Shown here one piece after another: positions 11,517-20,545 of a DNA stretch of 64,000 nucleotides (its first letter is position 1; each line of letters starts with the position of its first letter). Source of the DNA: Scilla litardierei (Eukaryota > Streptophyta > Magnoliopsida > Asparagales > Asparagaceae). Location of the stretch: the NCBI GenBank assembly GCA_030789695.1, contig CM061142.1, positions 359,513,486-359,577,485 on the forward strand, in the 5' to 3' direction. The notes under the pieces were generated by a model that ran no database searches, was not told the origin of the DNA, and worked only from the letters and a program-made list of their open reading frames with translations. The position numbers and the translations under genes were made by a program.

Positions 11517-11859
11517 AACCGATCGGGTGACTTGTCACCCGATCGGTTGACTGTTATGTCGAAAATTCTTGCCGAAGAAGTGCTACAGGCGAACCGGTCG
11601 GTTGATTTGTCAACCGATCGGTTGGCCGCTCCACTCATTTTCCTGAGAATTGAGGGTTGCTCACCCGGTCGCCTCAACCGATCGCGCTCTAACTCAACCG
11701 ATCGGTTGATTGTTCCCAAAAATTTCCCGAGAATCCTCCCCAGATCACCCGGTCTGTCACCCGGTCTCTCCATTCTTCAACCGATCGGTTCATTTGGGGA
11801 CAGTTGCGGCTATCTGATAAATCCCAACCGATCAGTTGAGTTATCAACCGATCGGTTGG
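11517..11859. repeat. Palindrome array CAACCGATCGGTTG, A2 internal spacer
   Basis: About ten copies of CAACCGATCGGTTG, CACCCGATCGGTTG and GGTC-centred variants, often as close pairs 7-9 bp apart. They lie between gag-protease and the internal TATA box. The motif set is the one in the A2 LTR. Open frames on either strand across this stretch are by-products of the repeats. Confidence 0.9.
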
Positions 11860-12054
11860 GGCTTTGTTTCCTGCAAAAACCAACAGATTGTCTAAGTCCC
11901 TGAACGGATGTTCTTACGGCTGATTTTATTTATAAAAATAGATAAAATAAAGTAAAAAATAACACTAAAAAGTGGGGCAAAAGTTTAGAGCATGGGTTGC
12001 CTCCCATGAAGCGCACTTGTTTAACGTCGTTGGCTCGACGCCGGCAAGTGATGT
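11860..12054 (-). other. A2 post-pol conserved stretch
   Basis: This stretch follows the gag-protease stop. It contains the minus-strand block with ATGGGAGGCAACCCATG near 11,990-12,010, the counterpart of GGGAGGCAACCC at the end of the A1 protease frame. In Athila elements this block normally follows pol, so its position directly after protease marks the missing RT-integrase segment. No gene is present. Confidence 0.6.
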
Positions 12055-14808
12055 TCACGGTGGTTGATACGGGTGATGCCTGAAGTTCGGCATCTCTTCT
12101 TCATCGGAGCTTACGGCCTTTGGAGTAGTCAGCGGCTGGAGAAAGATTTGCTCGACCACCCTCTCCTTGTTTTTGGGATCCGGGGGCTTTTCTTTCGCAT
12201 TGGCGTTCATCGCCATCTTCTTAAGGATCCGGACCTCGTCTTTGGTGAGGTCTATGGTTTCTTTCCCCGATTTCCTCGTAGGAGGAGCCTTGGGGAACCC
12301 GGGAGGGGTTGTACATGCTGCACTCGCTTTCCCAGCAGCATCATTGTTCTTGGGGCCGTCTTGGTCTTCTGAATCCCCCAAGTTATCGGGGGGATTTCTT
12401 AAGAGAATCTCCCAGGAGCTCTCTTCAGCAGCTTTATCTTCTTCCACCTCCAGCAAATTACACCCAGGGTCATCTGGGGGATCGGGGTACTTCATGGACA
12501 ACCCCAGATCAAATTCAACCTTTTCTCCGCTGACGTTTAGCGAAAGTTTTCCGTTCTTCACATCAATCAAAACGCCAGCAGTGGCCATGAAAGGCCGTCC
12601 CAGGATGATGGGGGTGTGTGCGTCTTCAGGCATGTCCATGACAACGAAGTCCACTGGCACATGCACCCCTTTTACATTGACGGGGAGGTCATCCACAATC
12701 CCCACCGAATATTTGACCGACCGGTCAGCAAGTTGTAGGGTCATACCGGTGGGCTCCAGATCACCCATTCCTATCCTCTTATACATCGATAAGGGCATCA
12801 AACTGACACTCGCTCCGAGATCGACGAGTGCATGATGAATCTTTACTGCCCCGATCGTGCAAGGGATTGAGAAGCTCCCCGGGTCTTTAAGTTTCGGCGG
12901 ATTTGTCCCCTGGATGAGAGCGCTACACTCCACCGTCAACACTAATTTCTCCTTTCTAGACCATCTCGTCACTAAATCCTTCAGGAATTTCGCATATGAG
13001 GGGATTGTTTCGATTGCTTCCAGGAAGGGGATTTGCAAGCTCAGGTCCTTAAACATGGCGAAGAACTTGCCATATTTCTCGTCGATTTTGGCCTGAGCTA
13101 ACCGTTGTGGAAAAGGCACAATGGGTTTGAACACTTTCCGGCTCCCTTCCTCGTTCTTCTTCTTCTCTTCTTCAGAGACTCCCTCCGGAGTCGTAGGATT
13201 TGATGACGAAGCACCGGCGTCGTCTGATTTTTCGATCGGTCGATCGACGACCAACGGTGCTTTCGGTCTGTTAGGGGGCACTCTAGTAGGGATTTGTGTC
13301 CCGCTTCTCAGAACGATAGCGGACACATTTGCGTGCTCGTGCACGAGTGCCGACGTTTGGGTTGCTCCCCTCGGGTGCACCTCAGGTTGTGGCGGCAATT
13401 GGTTTTGTGACCTTGAAAGGTTCGCCACTTGTAACCCTGGCTGGGTTACTTGGTCCATGAGGGCCCGCTGACCCATTTCCAGCTTTTGATTGATCTTCTC
13501 CTGGTTGGTTATATATTGAGTCAAGAGAGACTCAACCGGAGAGACGGCCCTCTGTTGGCCATACTGCTGCTGCTGCTGGATTGGCTGCTGATTCCTGGGG
13601 GCGTAATATTGTTGCTGAGGCTGCTGCTGATATTGTTGTTGCTGAAACTGACTCTGATGTGGCCTAGTCGGCAGATATGTTTGTTGCTGCGGCTGCTGAG
13701 GAGACGAGCGCTGGAATGGTGCCCGGTAACCAAAGTTAGGGTGGTTCCGGTTGTTTGGAGAGTAGGCCGGGTTGGAATTGGTTCTTGGTGGATACGGCGC
13801 ATTTCCCGTGGGGTTGTAAAATAGTGCACTCGCCTGATCCAACGGTGGTGAGACGTCACCACCGTCGAATTCCCCAAAAATTTCGGATTCTACCGCTGCA
13901 ATCTGTTGTGCACCGGCCCCACCGGCTCCTACCATTAGTGCGGAGATCTGGGTCGAAAGCAAGTCTAACTTGCTTGAAAGTTTGTCGACGTCCTCGACTC
14001 TGTGTATACCCCCAGACCTGGGTGTGGCTCTCTCGTCACACCACCGCTCATTGTTGGATGCCATATTTTCCAGAATATGTCCGGCATCTTCCTCGCTCCT
14101 TGACATGAAGGAACCCCCAGCCGTGGCATCCATAGAAGATTTTAGGTCATCCCTCAGCCCATTGTAGAACAGATTAAGAATCTGCCACTTTGGAAGCTCA
14201 TGGTGAGGGCATCTTCTCTGCATCTCCTTGTATCTCGTCCAAGCTTCATGCAAGGACTAGTGGCTGGCCTGGGAGAATGAGGAGATCTCACTCCTCAACT
14301 TCATGGTCTTCCCCGGAGGAAAGAACTTCGTCAGAAAAGCATTGGAGAGCTTCTCCCAAGTATTGAAAGTGTTGAGGTCCTTCCCCCTAAGCCATTGCTT
14401 GGCTTTGTCTCGCAACGAGAAGGGGAACAGCTTCAGACGGATCGCCTCAGTCGTGACACCATTAATCCGGATGGTGTTACATTTCTCCAAGAAGGAGTCT
14501 AGATGCTCGATCGGGCTCTCCATGGGTGCACCCGAAAACTGGTCCTGCTGGATCCATGTCACCAAAGACGGCTTTAGCTCAAAGCTTTGGGCTGTAATAG
14601 CTGGAGGACGGATGGTGGAAGTGGACTCGATAGATGGCATCGAGTACTTCAACAGGGACTTGCGAGGCGGGGTGTTCTCCTCCATGGATTCGGGATCCTC
14701 TCTTCTTCGCTTCTCAGCGGCCAAACGCCTAAGGGAAGCGTTAATCTCTGGATCAACGGGGATCAAGTCGTTGAGACTTCTTGAACTCATGCGCATGAAA
14801 AACAACAA
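12055..14808 (-). pseudogene. gag-protease polyprotein of A2 (one in-frame TAG)
   Basis: One frame of 918 codons from ATG at 14,808, interrupted only by TAG at 14,257 (SH*SLHEAW, most simply CAG to TAG). The gag core (about residues 80-200) has the Athila pattern: WIQQDQFSGAPMESPIEHL, then LRDKAKQWLRG and CPHHELPKWQIL. A glutamine-rich region follows (about residues 300-420). The protease domain is downstream (LVDLGASVSLMPLSMYKRI, then IILGRPFMATAGVLID), with DLG in place of the usual DSG, as in other Athila proteases. No zinc knuckle is seen. The frame ends after a charged tail; no RT follows. With the stop excepted this coding region is intact, better preserved than that of A1. Confidence 0.9.
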
Positions 14809-14964
14809 ACACCCGTGAAGCTACAAGTAGGAAAGAAACAGATAAGATAAGAAATAAAAATAAGAAAATAAAAAGAAAAAGGAAGAATGCGAAAATTATC
14901 GCAAGGCAGGGATAAGAGCTAGACACTAGGGTTCAAGAGATCCTAAAATAACAAGCACGTTGCC

Positions 14965-14982
14965 TCCCCGGCAACGGCTCCA
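14965..14982 (-). promoter_or_regulatory. Primer binding site of A2 (tRNA-Asp type)
   Basis: TGGAGCCGTTGCCGGGGA on the minus strand starts six bases after the 5' LTR. It matches the tRNA-Asp complement used by Athila elements (TGGCGCCGTTGCCGGGGA) at all but one position. Confidence 0.85.
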
Positions 14983-14988
14983 TAAACT

Positions 14989-15717
14989 TGACGAGTCGCG
15001 TGTGTGTGCCCCCGGTTCGCTTGGCCGCGAATGGCCGGGGAACCCGCGTGACAGGGTTTAGATATTTGTAACCGCAAGCGCACGGTATTGTAGTGTGGCT
15101 TGGGGGTCGAACACAGGGAGGCTAGGATGTGCTTGTGTCAAGGAGGACCAAAATCACCCTGTGGGCGAGCTTTCACCCAGTCATATGAACCGGTCGGTTA
15201 AGTTCTTGGAGTGACCGGTTGGATCTTGGCGCCATCGGGTGAAGGGATCGGTTGGGTGCACGTGTCTCGACTCCTCAGCATCAGATACAGATGAACCGAT
15301 CGGGTGAGAGTAACCCGATCGGTTGGAATTTGGCTTAAGAAGACAGAGAGTTGGCCCCCGTTGAACCGGCCTGTGAACCGGTCGGGTGATTTTCACTTGA
15401 GCTCCGGCTGAGACCGGGTGGTGCACGCGTGCATCACCCGATCGGTTGGAGATGACCAACCGACCGGGTGAGGGGCTGAAAGATGTATTCTTCGTCGTTT
15501 GACCCCCTGGATCACGTGTGACTCCTCCCGTTTCTCCAGGGACTTGAGATATCGTCGTTAAACGTCCCCTACGCGGGCAATCTCCTGCAAACATGGAGAA
15601 ACAAAGAAAAGTGAAAGAAAACGAGAAAATACGAGAAAATGAATAAAAGACGGCGGAAAAATACGGAGAAACACAAAAGAAAACGTGCGTGAATATATGA
15701 AATATAAACGCACGTCA
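14989..15717 (-). repeat. 5' LTR of A2 (internally deleted)
   Basis: It matches both ends of the 3' LTR but lacks about 860 bp, the junction being GAGCT joined to TTCACCC near 15,170. The lost part includes the TATA box and the whole R-U5 side up to the last 180 bp; most of the palindrome array is kept (15,173-15,470). LTRs are identical at insertion, so the deletion came later and has probably silenced this promoter. Confidence 0.92.
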
Positions 15718-15722
15718 ATACT
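15718..15722. repeat. Target site duplication of A2, right copy (ATACT)
   Basis: Perfect partner of 7,358-7,362. A1 leader sequence resumes immediately after it and leads to the A1 primer site. Confidence 0.92.
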
Positions 15723-15749
15723 AAGTAAAGAGAATAAAACATTGTCGCC

Positions 15750-15767
15750 TCCCCGGCAACGACGCCA
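15750..15767 (-). promoter_or_regulatory. Primer binding site of A1 (tRNA-Asp type)
   Basis: TGGCGTCGTTGCCGGGGA on the minus strand, six bases from the LTR end at 15,774. It has one mismatch to the Athila tRNA-Asp site and confirms that the LTR to the right belongs to A1. Confidence 0.85.
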
Positions 15768-16824
15768 AAAACTTGCTCGCGCCCCGGGATACACACGCAC
15801 CCGGGACAAGCGACTTGTAGCCTTACCGCAAGCGCACGGTGTAGCGGCGAGCGGGTATCGAACTGAGGGAGGAACAATGACAATGTCTCCTTCCAATCAC
15901 CTAGCTATCAAAATGGTCGAGAATAATTTGGGGTGAAATGGTCACAATCGTTCAAATGTCGATGGAAATATCAATAAAATAAAACGCCTAGGGATAAGGA
16001 ATCCCCGCTACGGACCGTATCTCATCGTTTTGATTTGTAGGTTTCATCATTGCTAGACTTGAATCTTAGGTGAACTAGTCGTAACTAAATGTAGAACCAA
16101 GCTCACGCTCTCGCGGTATTGCCGGTCTATAAAAAACCTAGGGTATGGCCCAATCTCTTGCAAACCCTAACCTAAGCCGCTAGCGTGAAGAACGACACCA
16201 TCGTTCAATCGTATCTTGGGCCCACTCTCATGCAAACTCGAGCAACGACCTAGGTTGAGATAGTTCCTACCCATCCAATCTCTTGCAAACGGGTATTGGT
16301 ATAGAATCACGATTGAAAACCCTAGCTTTGGTCCAATCTCTTGCAAACCAATCATAGAGGAGTCCAATCGTAAATCTAAATCGAATTTCTAGGGCTTCCT
16401 ATCAATTGGGACCCAATCTCTTGCAAATCCCAATCGATATGAATCCCTAGCTATCCGTAATTAATCAATCCCAACATAACCCTAATCAATTCTAGCAAGA
16501 ATTTCACCAATTCATCACAATTTAGAAATGGGGTCTATAGGGTTCATCCCTATGCCCTAAGACGAAGGCACTACTCACTAATCATCATGCAAAACTTAAG
16601 GAAATCAAAAATAAAATCAACACAATTCATTGCAATAGAGAAATTGTTAACAAAAATAGGGATTTTGATAAGAGAATAGACAAACCAATGAGAATCCAAT
16701 AGCATCCAACAAAAGCAGCCTTTTTAATCTCCAAGAGAAAAGCTAAATCTAATAATCTAAAAGGCTCTCAAAAAGGCTGCCAAAAAGCTCTAAAAAGTCC
16801 TCCTTAACTAGGGCAAAAACTGGG

Positions 16825-16832
16825 TTTAAATA
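16825..16832 (-). promoter_or_regulatory. TATA-like box in A1 LTR
   Basis: TATTTAAA on the minus strand, about 85 bp downstream of the palindrome array. It is the likely core promoter of A1. Confidence 0.55.
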
Positions 16833-16916
16833 CCCTTCAAAATCGCCCAAAAAATCATGACCATAATGCCCCTGCGCAGCCCAGAAATCGCACTTTACGC
16901 AGCAGGCGGAGCGGCT

Positions 16917-17301
16917 CACTCGGCCGAGTGACAAATGTCACTCGGCCGAGTGACAAATGTCACTCGGCCGAGTGACAAACCCTGTACATTTCCAGTAAGT
17001 CGGGGATTTTCGAGGGTCTGTCTTCGGAGGTGACTTGGCCGAGTAGCTTTACTCACTCGGCCGAGTGGCATTCCATGCTCGGCCGAGTGGCTTTCTCAGA
17101 TAGACTGTAAAATTCCAGTAAGTCGGCCTCTTTTTGGATGGATTTTCCCGTGCCACTCGGGCGAGGGGATCTTCATACGCGGTCGAGTGGTCAATCGTGC
17201 TCGGCCGAGTGCACGCTGATTTCCTTCTGTGGTGCGTGTCCGGTCTGGTCGGCCGAGTGGTCTTCTTGCTCGGTCGAGTGAGTGCTTCACTCGGCCGAGT
17301 G
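16917..17301. repeat. Palindrome array CACTCGGCCGAGTG, A1 LTR
   Basis: Three perfect 14-mers start at 16,917, 16,939 and 16,961 with an exact 22-bp period. More perfect and imperfect copies follow to 17,301. The motif is identical to that of the A1 internal spacer. Confidence 0.93.
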
Positions 17302-17615
17302 ACATGCTGTAGATGCCCAATCTTCATCATTTCGCCTCCTCGTCGCTCCTACGAAGTTCCTTCTTCTTCCACTCGTCTTCCATCGCCGAATAGCCCTCAA
17401 AAGACCCTTGGGTGACACTCTGGAGTGGGTGCAAATCCTCTTGATCTCAAAATCACTCCGAATCGCTCCATATCTCCTGAAATACGACAAAAACAAGAAA
17501 TCGTGAATAGTATCGCAATATTGTCAAATAATCGTGAAAAACGCGATATGAGCGATCAAAGTGGCATGCAAACATGCAGAAAAAGGGTGTAAAATATGGA
17601 GTGATCATGATAGCA

Positions 17616-17905
17616 TACTCTTATGAATTTATTCTTAATTTCCTTACTTGCCTGAATAGACTCTGAGACGTCTATTCTATGAAAAATATAAAATACAACC
17701 AAGAAAATTCCTTACGAAAATAATGACTCTTTCTAAAGGTTGTCTTTGCATCTTTAAAAGAGCTAAGAAAATGATTTGAGATAATATTTTTAAATGACTC
17801 AAATGTCATTGGATCTCCTGATGAGAAAACCAAATTATTTGTGTAAGCCTACCTATCGAATATGATAAGAGAGACCTAGGCAAAAATCTTGGCTTACAGA
17901 CTTAT
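17616..17905. other. No gene recognised
   Basis: AT-rich sequence between the A1 LTR and a short-repeat block. TACTC at 17,616-17,620 may be the A1 target duplication, but its partner is outside the window. The sequence may belong to the decayed copia element that follows. Confidence 0.3.
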
Positions 17906-18030
17906 CATCCAGATGATAATCACATCATCCAGAAAATGAAACTATCATCCAGTAGATGACAAAATCATCCAGAAGATGATCATACAAAAGATGAAAATAT
18001 CATCCAGCAGCTGAAAATAAAATCCAGAAG
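17906..18030. repeat. Short imperfect-hairpin repeats (ATCATCCAGATGAT type)
   Basis: About seven copies of a roughly 20-bp phrase such as ATCATCCAGATGAT, TCATCCAGTAGATGA and TCATCCAGAAGATGAT, each an inverted repeat ATCATC...GATGAT. They lie just upstream of copia RNase H sequence and appear to be part of that element. Confidence 0.7.
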
Positions 18031-18119
18031 ATGAAAATCATTTGACATTTAACTTCGTACACCCAAAGTTGAAGAAGAAACATTGACAATTGTAATCCAT
18101 TAAATACAACTATTGGTTG

Positions 18120-18660
18120 TATGGATATACATATAGACCCCTTCCATTCGCTGGAAGAGGGGAAGGATATCGTAGGTCCTGAAGTGCCTTACTTGAGTGT
18201 CTTTGGTACACTTCTTTTATCCGTCCAATTGCACTCTTCTCTATATAGCATTGGCAGTAAATCTGTTTAACCAGATACGGTGCAGCACCAGCAGTGGGCC
18301 ACTAGACCGGAGCTACGCATCTTCTGCGCTACCTCCAAGGGTTAATACTATAAAGGATCATCTCAATGTTAAATGTATATGCAGATGCATGTAATAAATC
18401 ATCGTGATGAACACAAGAAGGATATGCCACCTCCTAGAAATCTGCAAAGCATGCGACCAAGGCACCATCATCCTACCATTCTGACAAGCTCATCATCTGA
18501 GAAGCAAATCAAGAGTATGCATAGATATGCCCTGAAGTAACTCACAGACATAGTGACGACTGGGTCATAGACTAGAGACGTGGAGCTATCTACCGATTCT
18601 ACAAACCATGCCACTTTCCTAGCTCATCCTTGATAATGCTACTTCTAAGGCAATGAAATA
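18120..18660 (+). pseudogene. Ty1/copia reverse transcriptase-RNase H fragment
   Basis: The plus strand reads DPFHSLEEGKDIVGPEVPYL at about 18,136, then a degraded counterpart of the copia stretch that ends in RPDI, then RHWTGATHLLRYLQG at about 18,299-18,343. These correspond to the linker after RT and the start of RNase H of plant Ty1/copia elements. Several stops and frame changes break it, and the end is hard to place. The canonical YVDD RT core upstream is missing and its place is taken by the short hairpin repeats. This is a relic without coding capacity. Confidence 0.75.
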
Positions 18661-19014
18661 TAGCAAACTTCCTCAGAGGAACTCCTTTGGATGCAGTAGC
18701 TACCATATATGAGTGATACTTGTATAAATGAGTGATGCTTGTATTTTGTATTTTTTTTCTCAGAATGTTGTAGATAAGAGTTATGTAAAGATGCCTAGAC
18801 GATCTGTAAGCCTGAAACTTGTATAGATCAGGGGGGTTAAATGTGAAGTTGTACTCTTTTCCATTAGCTATGGTTTTTCCCACTGGGTTTTCCATAGCCA
18901 AAGGTTTTAACAAGGCAACATCATTAACTCAGGATCCAGAAGTAACCACCCCTTGTGATACTCATAAGTAGTATTCATATGACGCGTTTACAAAGATGGA
19001 TGGATAAAGGGAAG
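18661..19014 (+). other. copia 3' non-coding region with polypurine tract
   Basis: The purine block near 18,821-18,828 and the following phrase (GTTTTTCCCACTGGGTTTTCC) resemble the non-coding 3' part of plant copia elements. ATAAAGGGAAG ending at 19,014 directly precedes an LTR-like start TGTTATG. No gene is seen. Confidence 0.5.
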
Positions 19015-19412
19015 TGTTATGAATGATCTTTAAATGAGACCTTTGGTGTGAAAGGTTCTTGGTGTCCACCATGATTGTAAACCCCATAGTATCCATATGT
19101 TGTAATATTTTATCTAACATATATAATATGTTCTATGGCCTCATCTTTGAGGTTGATTGATTCTCAACAAATATGTGATTATTATTCTCAACAACAAAGA
19201 ATAGCATGTTATGACATATGTAAATACCTCTTATATATAATAATATGGCATATCTTCTTGATATAGTACAAAGGCTATTTTGGATGTACCTTAGGTCTCA
19301 TGTACCTCTTGTTGAGAAGAATATAGTACCACATCGTATATGAAATCTTTTACACCTATTATTCTCATGATATAAGCGCATGTCATGTCAAAAAAATGTT
19401 TATAATATTTGT

Positions 19413-19768
19413 ATAGAAATAACCCGTGCACATAGTGCACGGAGCCAAAAACCCCTACGAATGGGATACGGTGCACACGCGCAAACGAAAAGGAGTGATA
19501 AGTCTGTGTGTATGTGTCAGTATCGTCAAAGGGGTAAAAGGATAAATGCAAAAACATTGCTGGTTATAGTGGAAAAATCCTCTAGGGCAAAACTGTCAAT
19601 AAGTGAGCTTGGGGGCTGATTTTTTGGGATGAGGAAGGAATAGCAACCATGTAAAACAGTGAGCGGATGGGGTTTTTTTGTCCTAGGTGGCATCCCATGT
19701 GGCGATATGACATTGCCATATGGGACAAACATGCCACCTAGCGCAAACGTCCTCTGTTGTATAATAGA
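19413..19768 (-). mobile_element. Helitron-like short element, copy a
   Basis: On the minus strand it starts TCTATTATACAA after an A and ends shortly after a perfect 8-bp stem, 3-base loop hairpin CCGTGCAC/GTGCACGG (19,424-19,442). The terminus after the hairpin reads CTAT rather than CTRR, so the 3' end is uncertain. It has no coding capacity. Copy b shares both ends. Confidence 0.45.
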
Positions 19769-20050
19769 TATATCTTATTAATGTAAAGTTGGTTTAAGGT
19801 AAAATAACCCAACCTAATCTTATTTCAGATTGAAACTTATGCCATATAATAATCTAATTGAAAAATCTGACTCTAACTTCTACATATTTTTTGTAGGATT
19901 GCGTTCATTTTGGACGGTTTCAAAGCAACTCTAATTGTAGTGATTTGGTTCTATTGACAGCATCTATTTTAGCCTATAACTACATGGACGGTTGTTATTC
20001 CTTCTAAATGCTAAATTTAAGAATGATTACTGCACGTAAGGAGCAAATTA

Positions 20051-20344
20051 CTAGTTGCTCGAAATAATCCGTGCACATAGTGCATGGCGCAAAAAACCAC
20101 ACAAACAGAATGCGATGCGCGTGTGTAAACGATAAGGAGTGAGAAGTTTGGGGGGTGTGTGTCGCTATCGTCATAGGGTAAAATGGAGAAGTTTGTTTTT
20201 TTGGTGTAGTTTGAACTTAGGTGTGTTTTTGGGTTCTTTTTTAGGTGGTTTTTTGTTTTTGGGGTGATGTGGAGGGTGATGTGGAGGAGGGGCCTACCTT
20301 TGTCCTAGGCATATCTTATCACCCTTCATCATTTGTATAATAGA
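20051..20344 (-). mobile_element. Helitron-like short element, copy b
   Basis: The minus-strand start is TCTATTATACAA preceded by A. The end is CTAG followed by T, with hairpin CCATGCAC/GTGCACGG 14 bases before it (20,069-20,087). Insertion between A and T, without target duplication, fits Helitrons. It is non-autonomous and about 294 bp. Confidence 0.5.
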
Positions 20345-20545
20345 TGTTTAGAAAAATTTTGGACGTCCATTAATATATGGCATGTTTTATAAAAAAAACT
20401 CAAAACCCCATGTTATAAATAAATTATCTTGTGAGATGATGAGATTGTAATCTATTCAAAAGATTGTATCTTATCAATATATAAACTCTTCACATCCCAT
20501 ATAAATAAAGGCATGTGGTTTCCCCCAGAAGAAACATTCACAACA

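Larger units (their letters stand above)
7363..15717 (-). mobile_element. Athila-like element A2, complete insertion nested in A1
   Basis: The element is bounded by LTRs with TGACG...CGTCA ends and the TSD ATACT. Minus-strand order is 5' LTR (15,717-14,989), primer site, gag-protease with one internal stop (14,808-12,055), palindromes and TATA, a miniature second ORF (11,077 to about 10,701), 3' UTR, polypurine tract and 3' LTR (8,951-7,363). As in A1, RT, RNase H and integrase are absent, so movement would need proteins from an autonomous relative. Its palindrome differs from that of A1, so the two are separate families with the same plan. Confidence 0.93.
1..17615 (-). mobile_element. Athila-like Ty3/gypsy element A1 (partial, interrupted by A2)
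   Basis: Read on the minus strand the order is 5' LTR (17,615 to 15,774), tRNA-Asp type primer site, leader, gag-protease (7,278 to 4,454), a spacer with palindromes and a TATA box, an Athila ORF1-like second ORF (3,345 to 1,390), and a 3' untranslated stretch running off the left edge. No reverse transcriptase, RNase H or integrase lies between protease and the second ORF, so this is a non-autonomous derivative. The 3' LTR was not found and should lie left of the window. The 7,363-15,722 segment is a later insertion (A2), and the A1 sequence reads on across it. Placement in Athila is by protease, ORF1-like protein and primer site. Confidence 0.85.
15774..17615 (-). repeat. 5' LTR of A1 (about 1.84 kb)
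   Basis: The inner end is fixed by the primer site (LTR ends ...GCGAGCA). The outer end is set at 17,615 (minus-strand start TGCTATCATG) because it pairs TGCT/AGCA ends; the 3' LTR is outside the window, so this end is less certain. The LTR has a tandem set of CCAATCTCTTGCAAAC-like phrases (16,150-16,430), a palindrome array (16,917-17,301) and a TATA-like box (16,825-16,832). No gene is present. Confidence 0.75.
19015..20545 (+). repeat. Ty1/copia LTR carrying two short insertions
   Basis: It begins TGTTATG after a purine tract and ends CACAACA just before CGTTATTAGCA, a junction typical of several plant copia LTR-leader borders. Subtracting the two Helitron-like insertions leaves roughly 0.9 kb. 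Only one LTR copy is in the window, so the ends rest on the TGTT/AACA termini and context. Internal-type sequence lies on both sides (RT-RNase H left, leader right). Confidence 0.5.

Noticed and set aside
11123..11773. 216-codon open frame on the minus strand across the A2 palindrome array
   Set aside because: The frame is kept open by the GC-rich repeats; the residues are repeats of the palindrome translated, and the TATA box lies inside it. No domain.
12167..14108. Several plus-strand frames of 100-220 codons opposite A2 gag-protease
   Set aside because: Antisense shadows of a well-supported gag-protease frame.
1..17820. CATTGGATCTCCT shared by the left edge (6-17) and 17,808-17,820, suggesting the two A1 LTR ends
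   Set aside because: Thirteen bases, and the neighbouring sequence differs; matches this short occur by chance in 64 kb. The A1 outer LTR end is therefore left at 17,615 with modest confidence.
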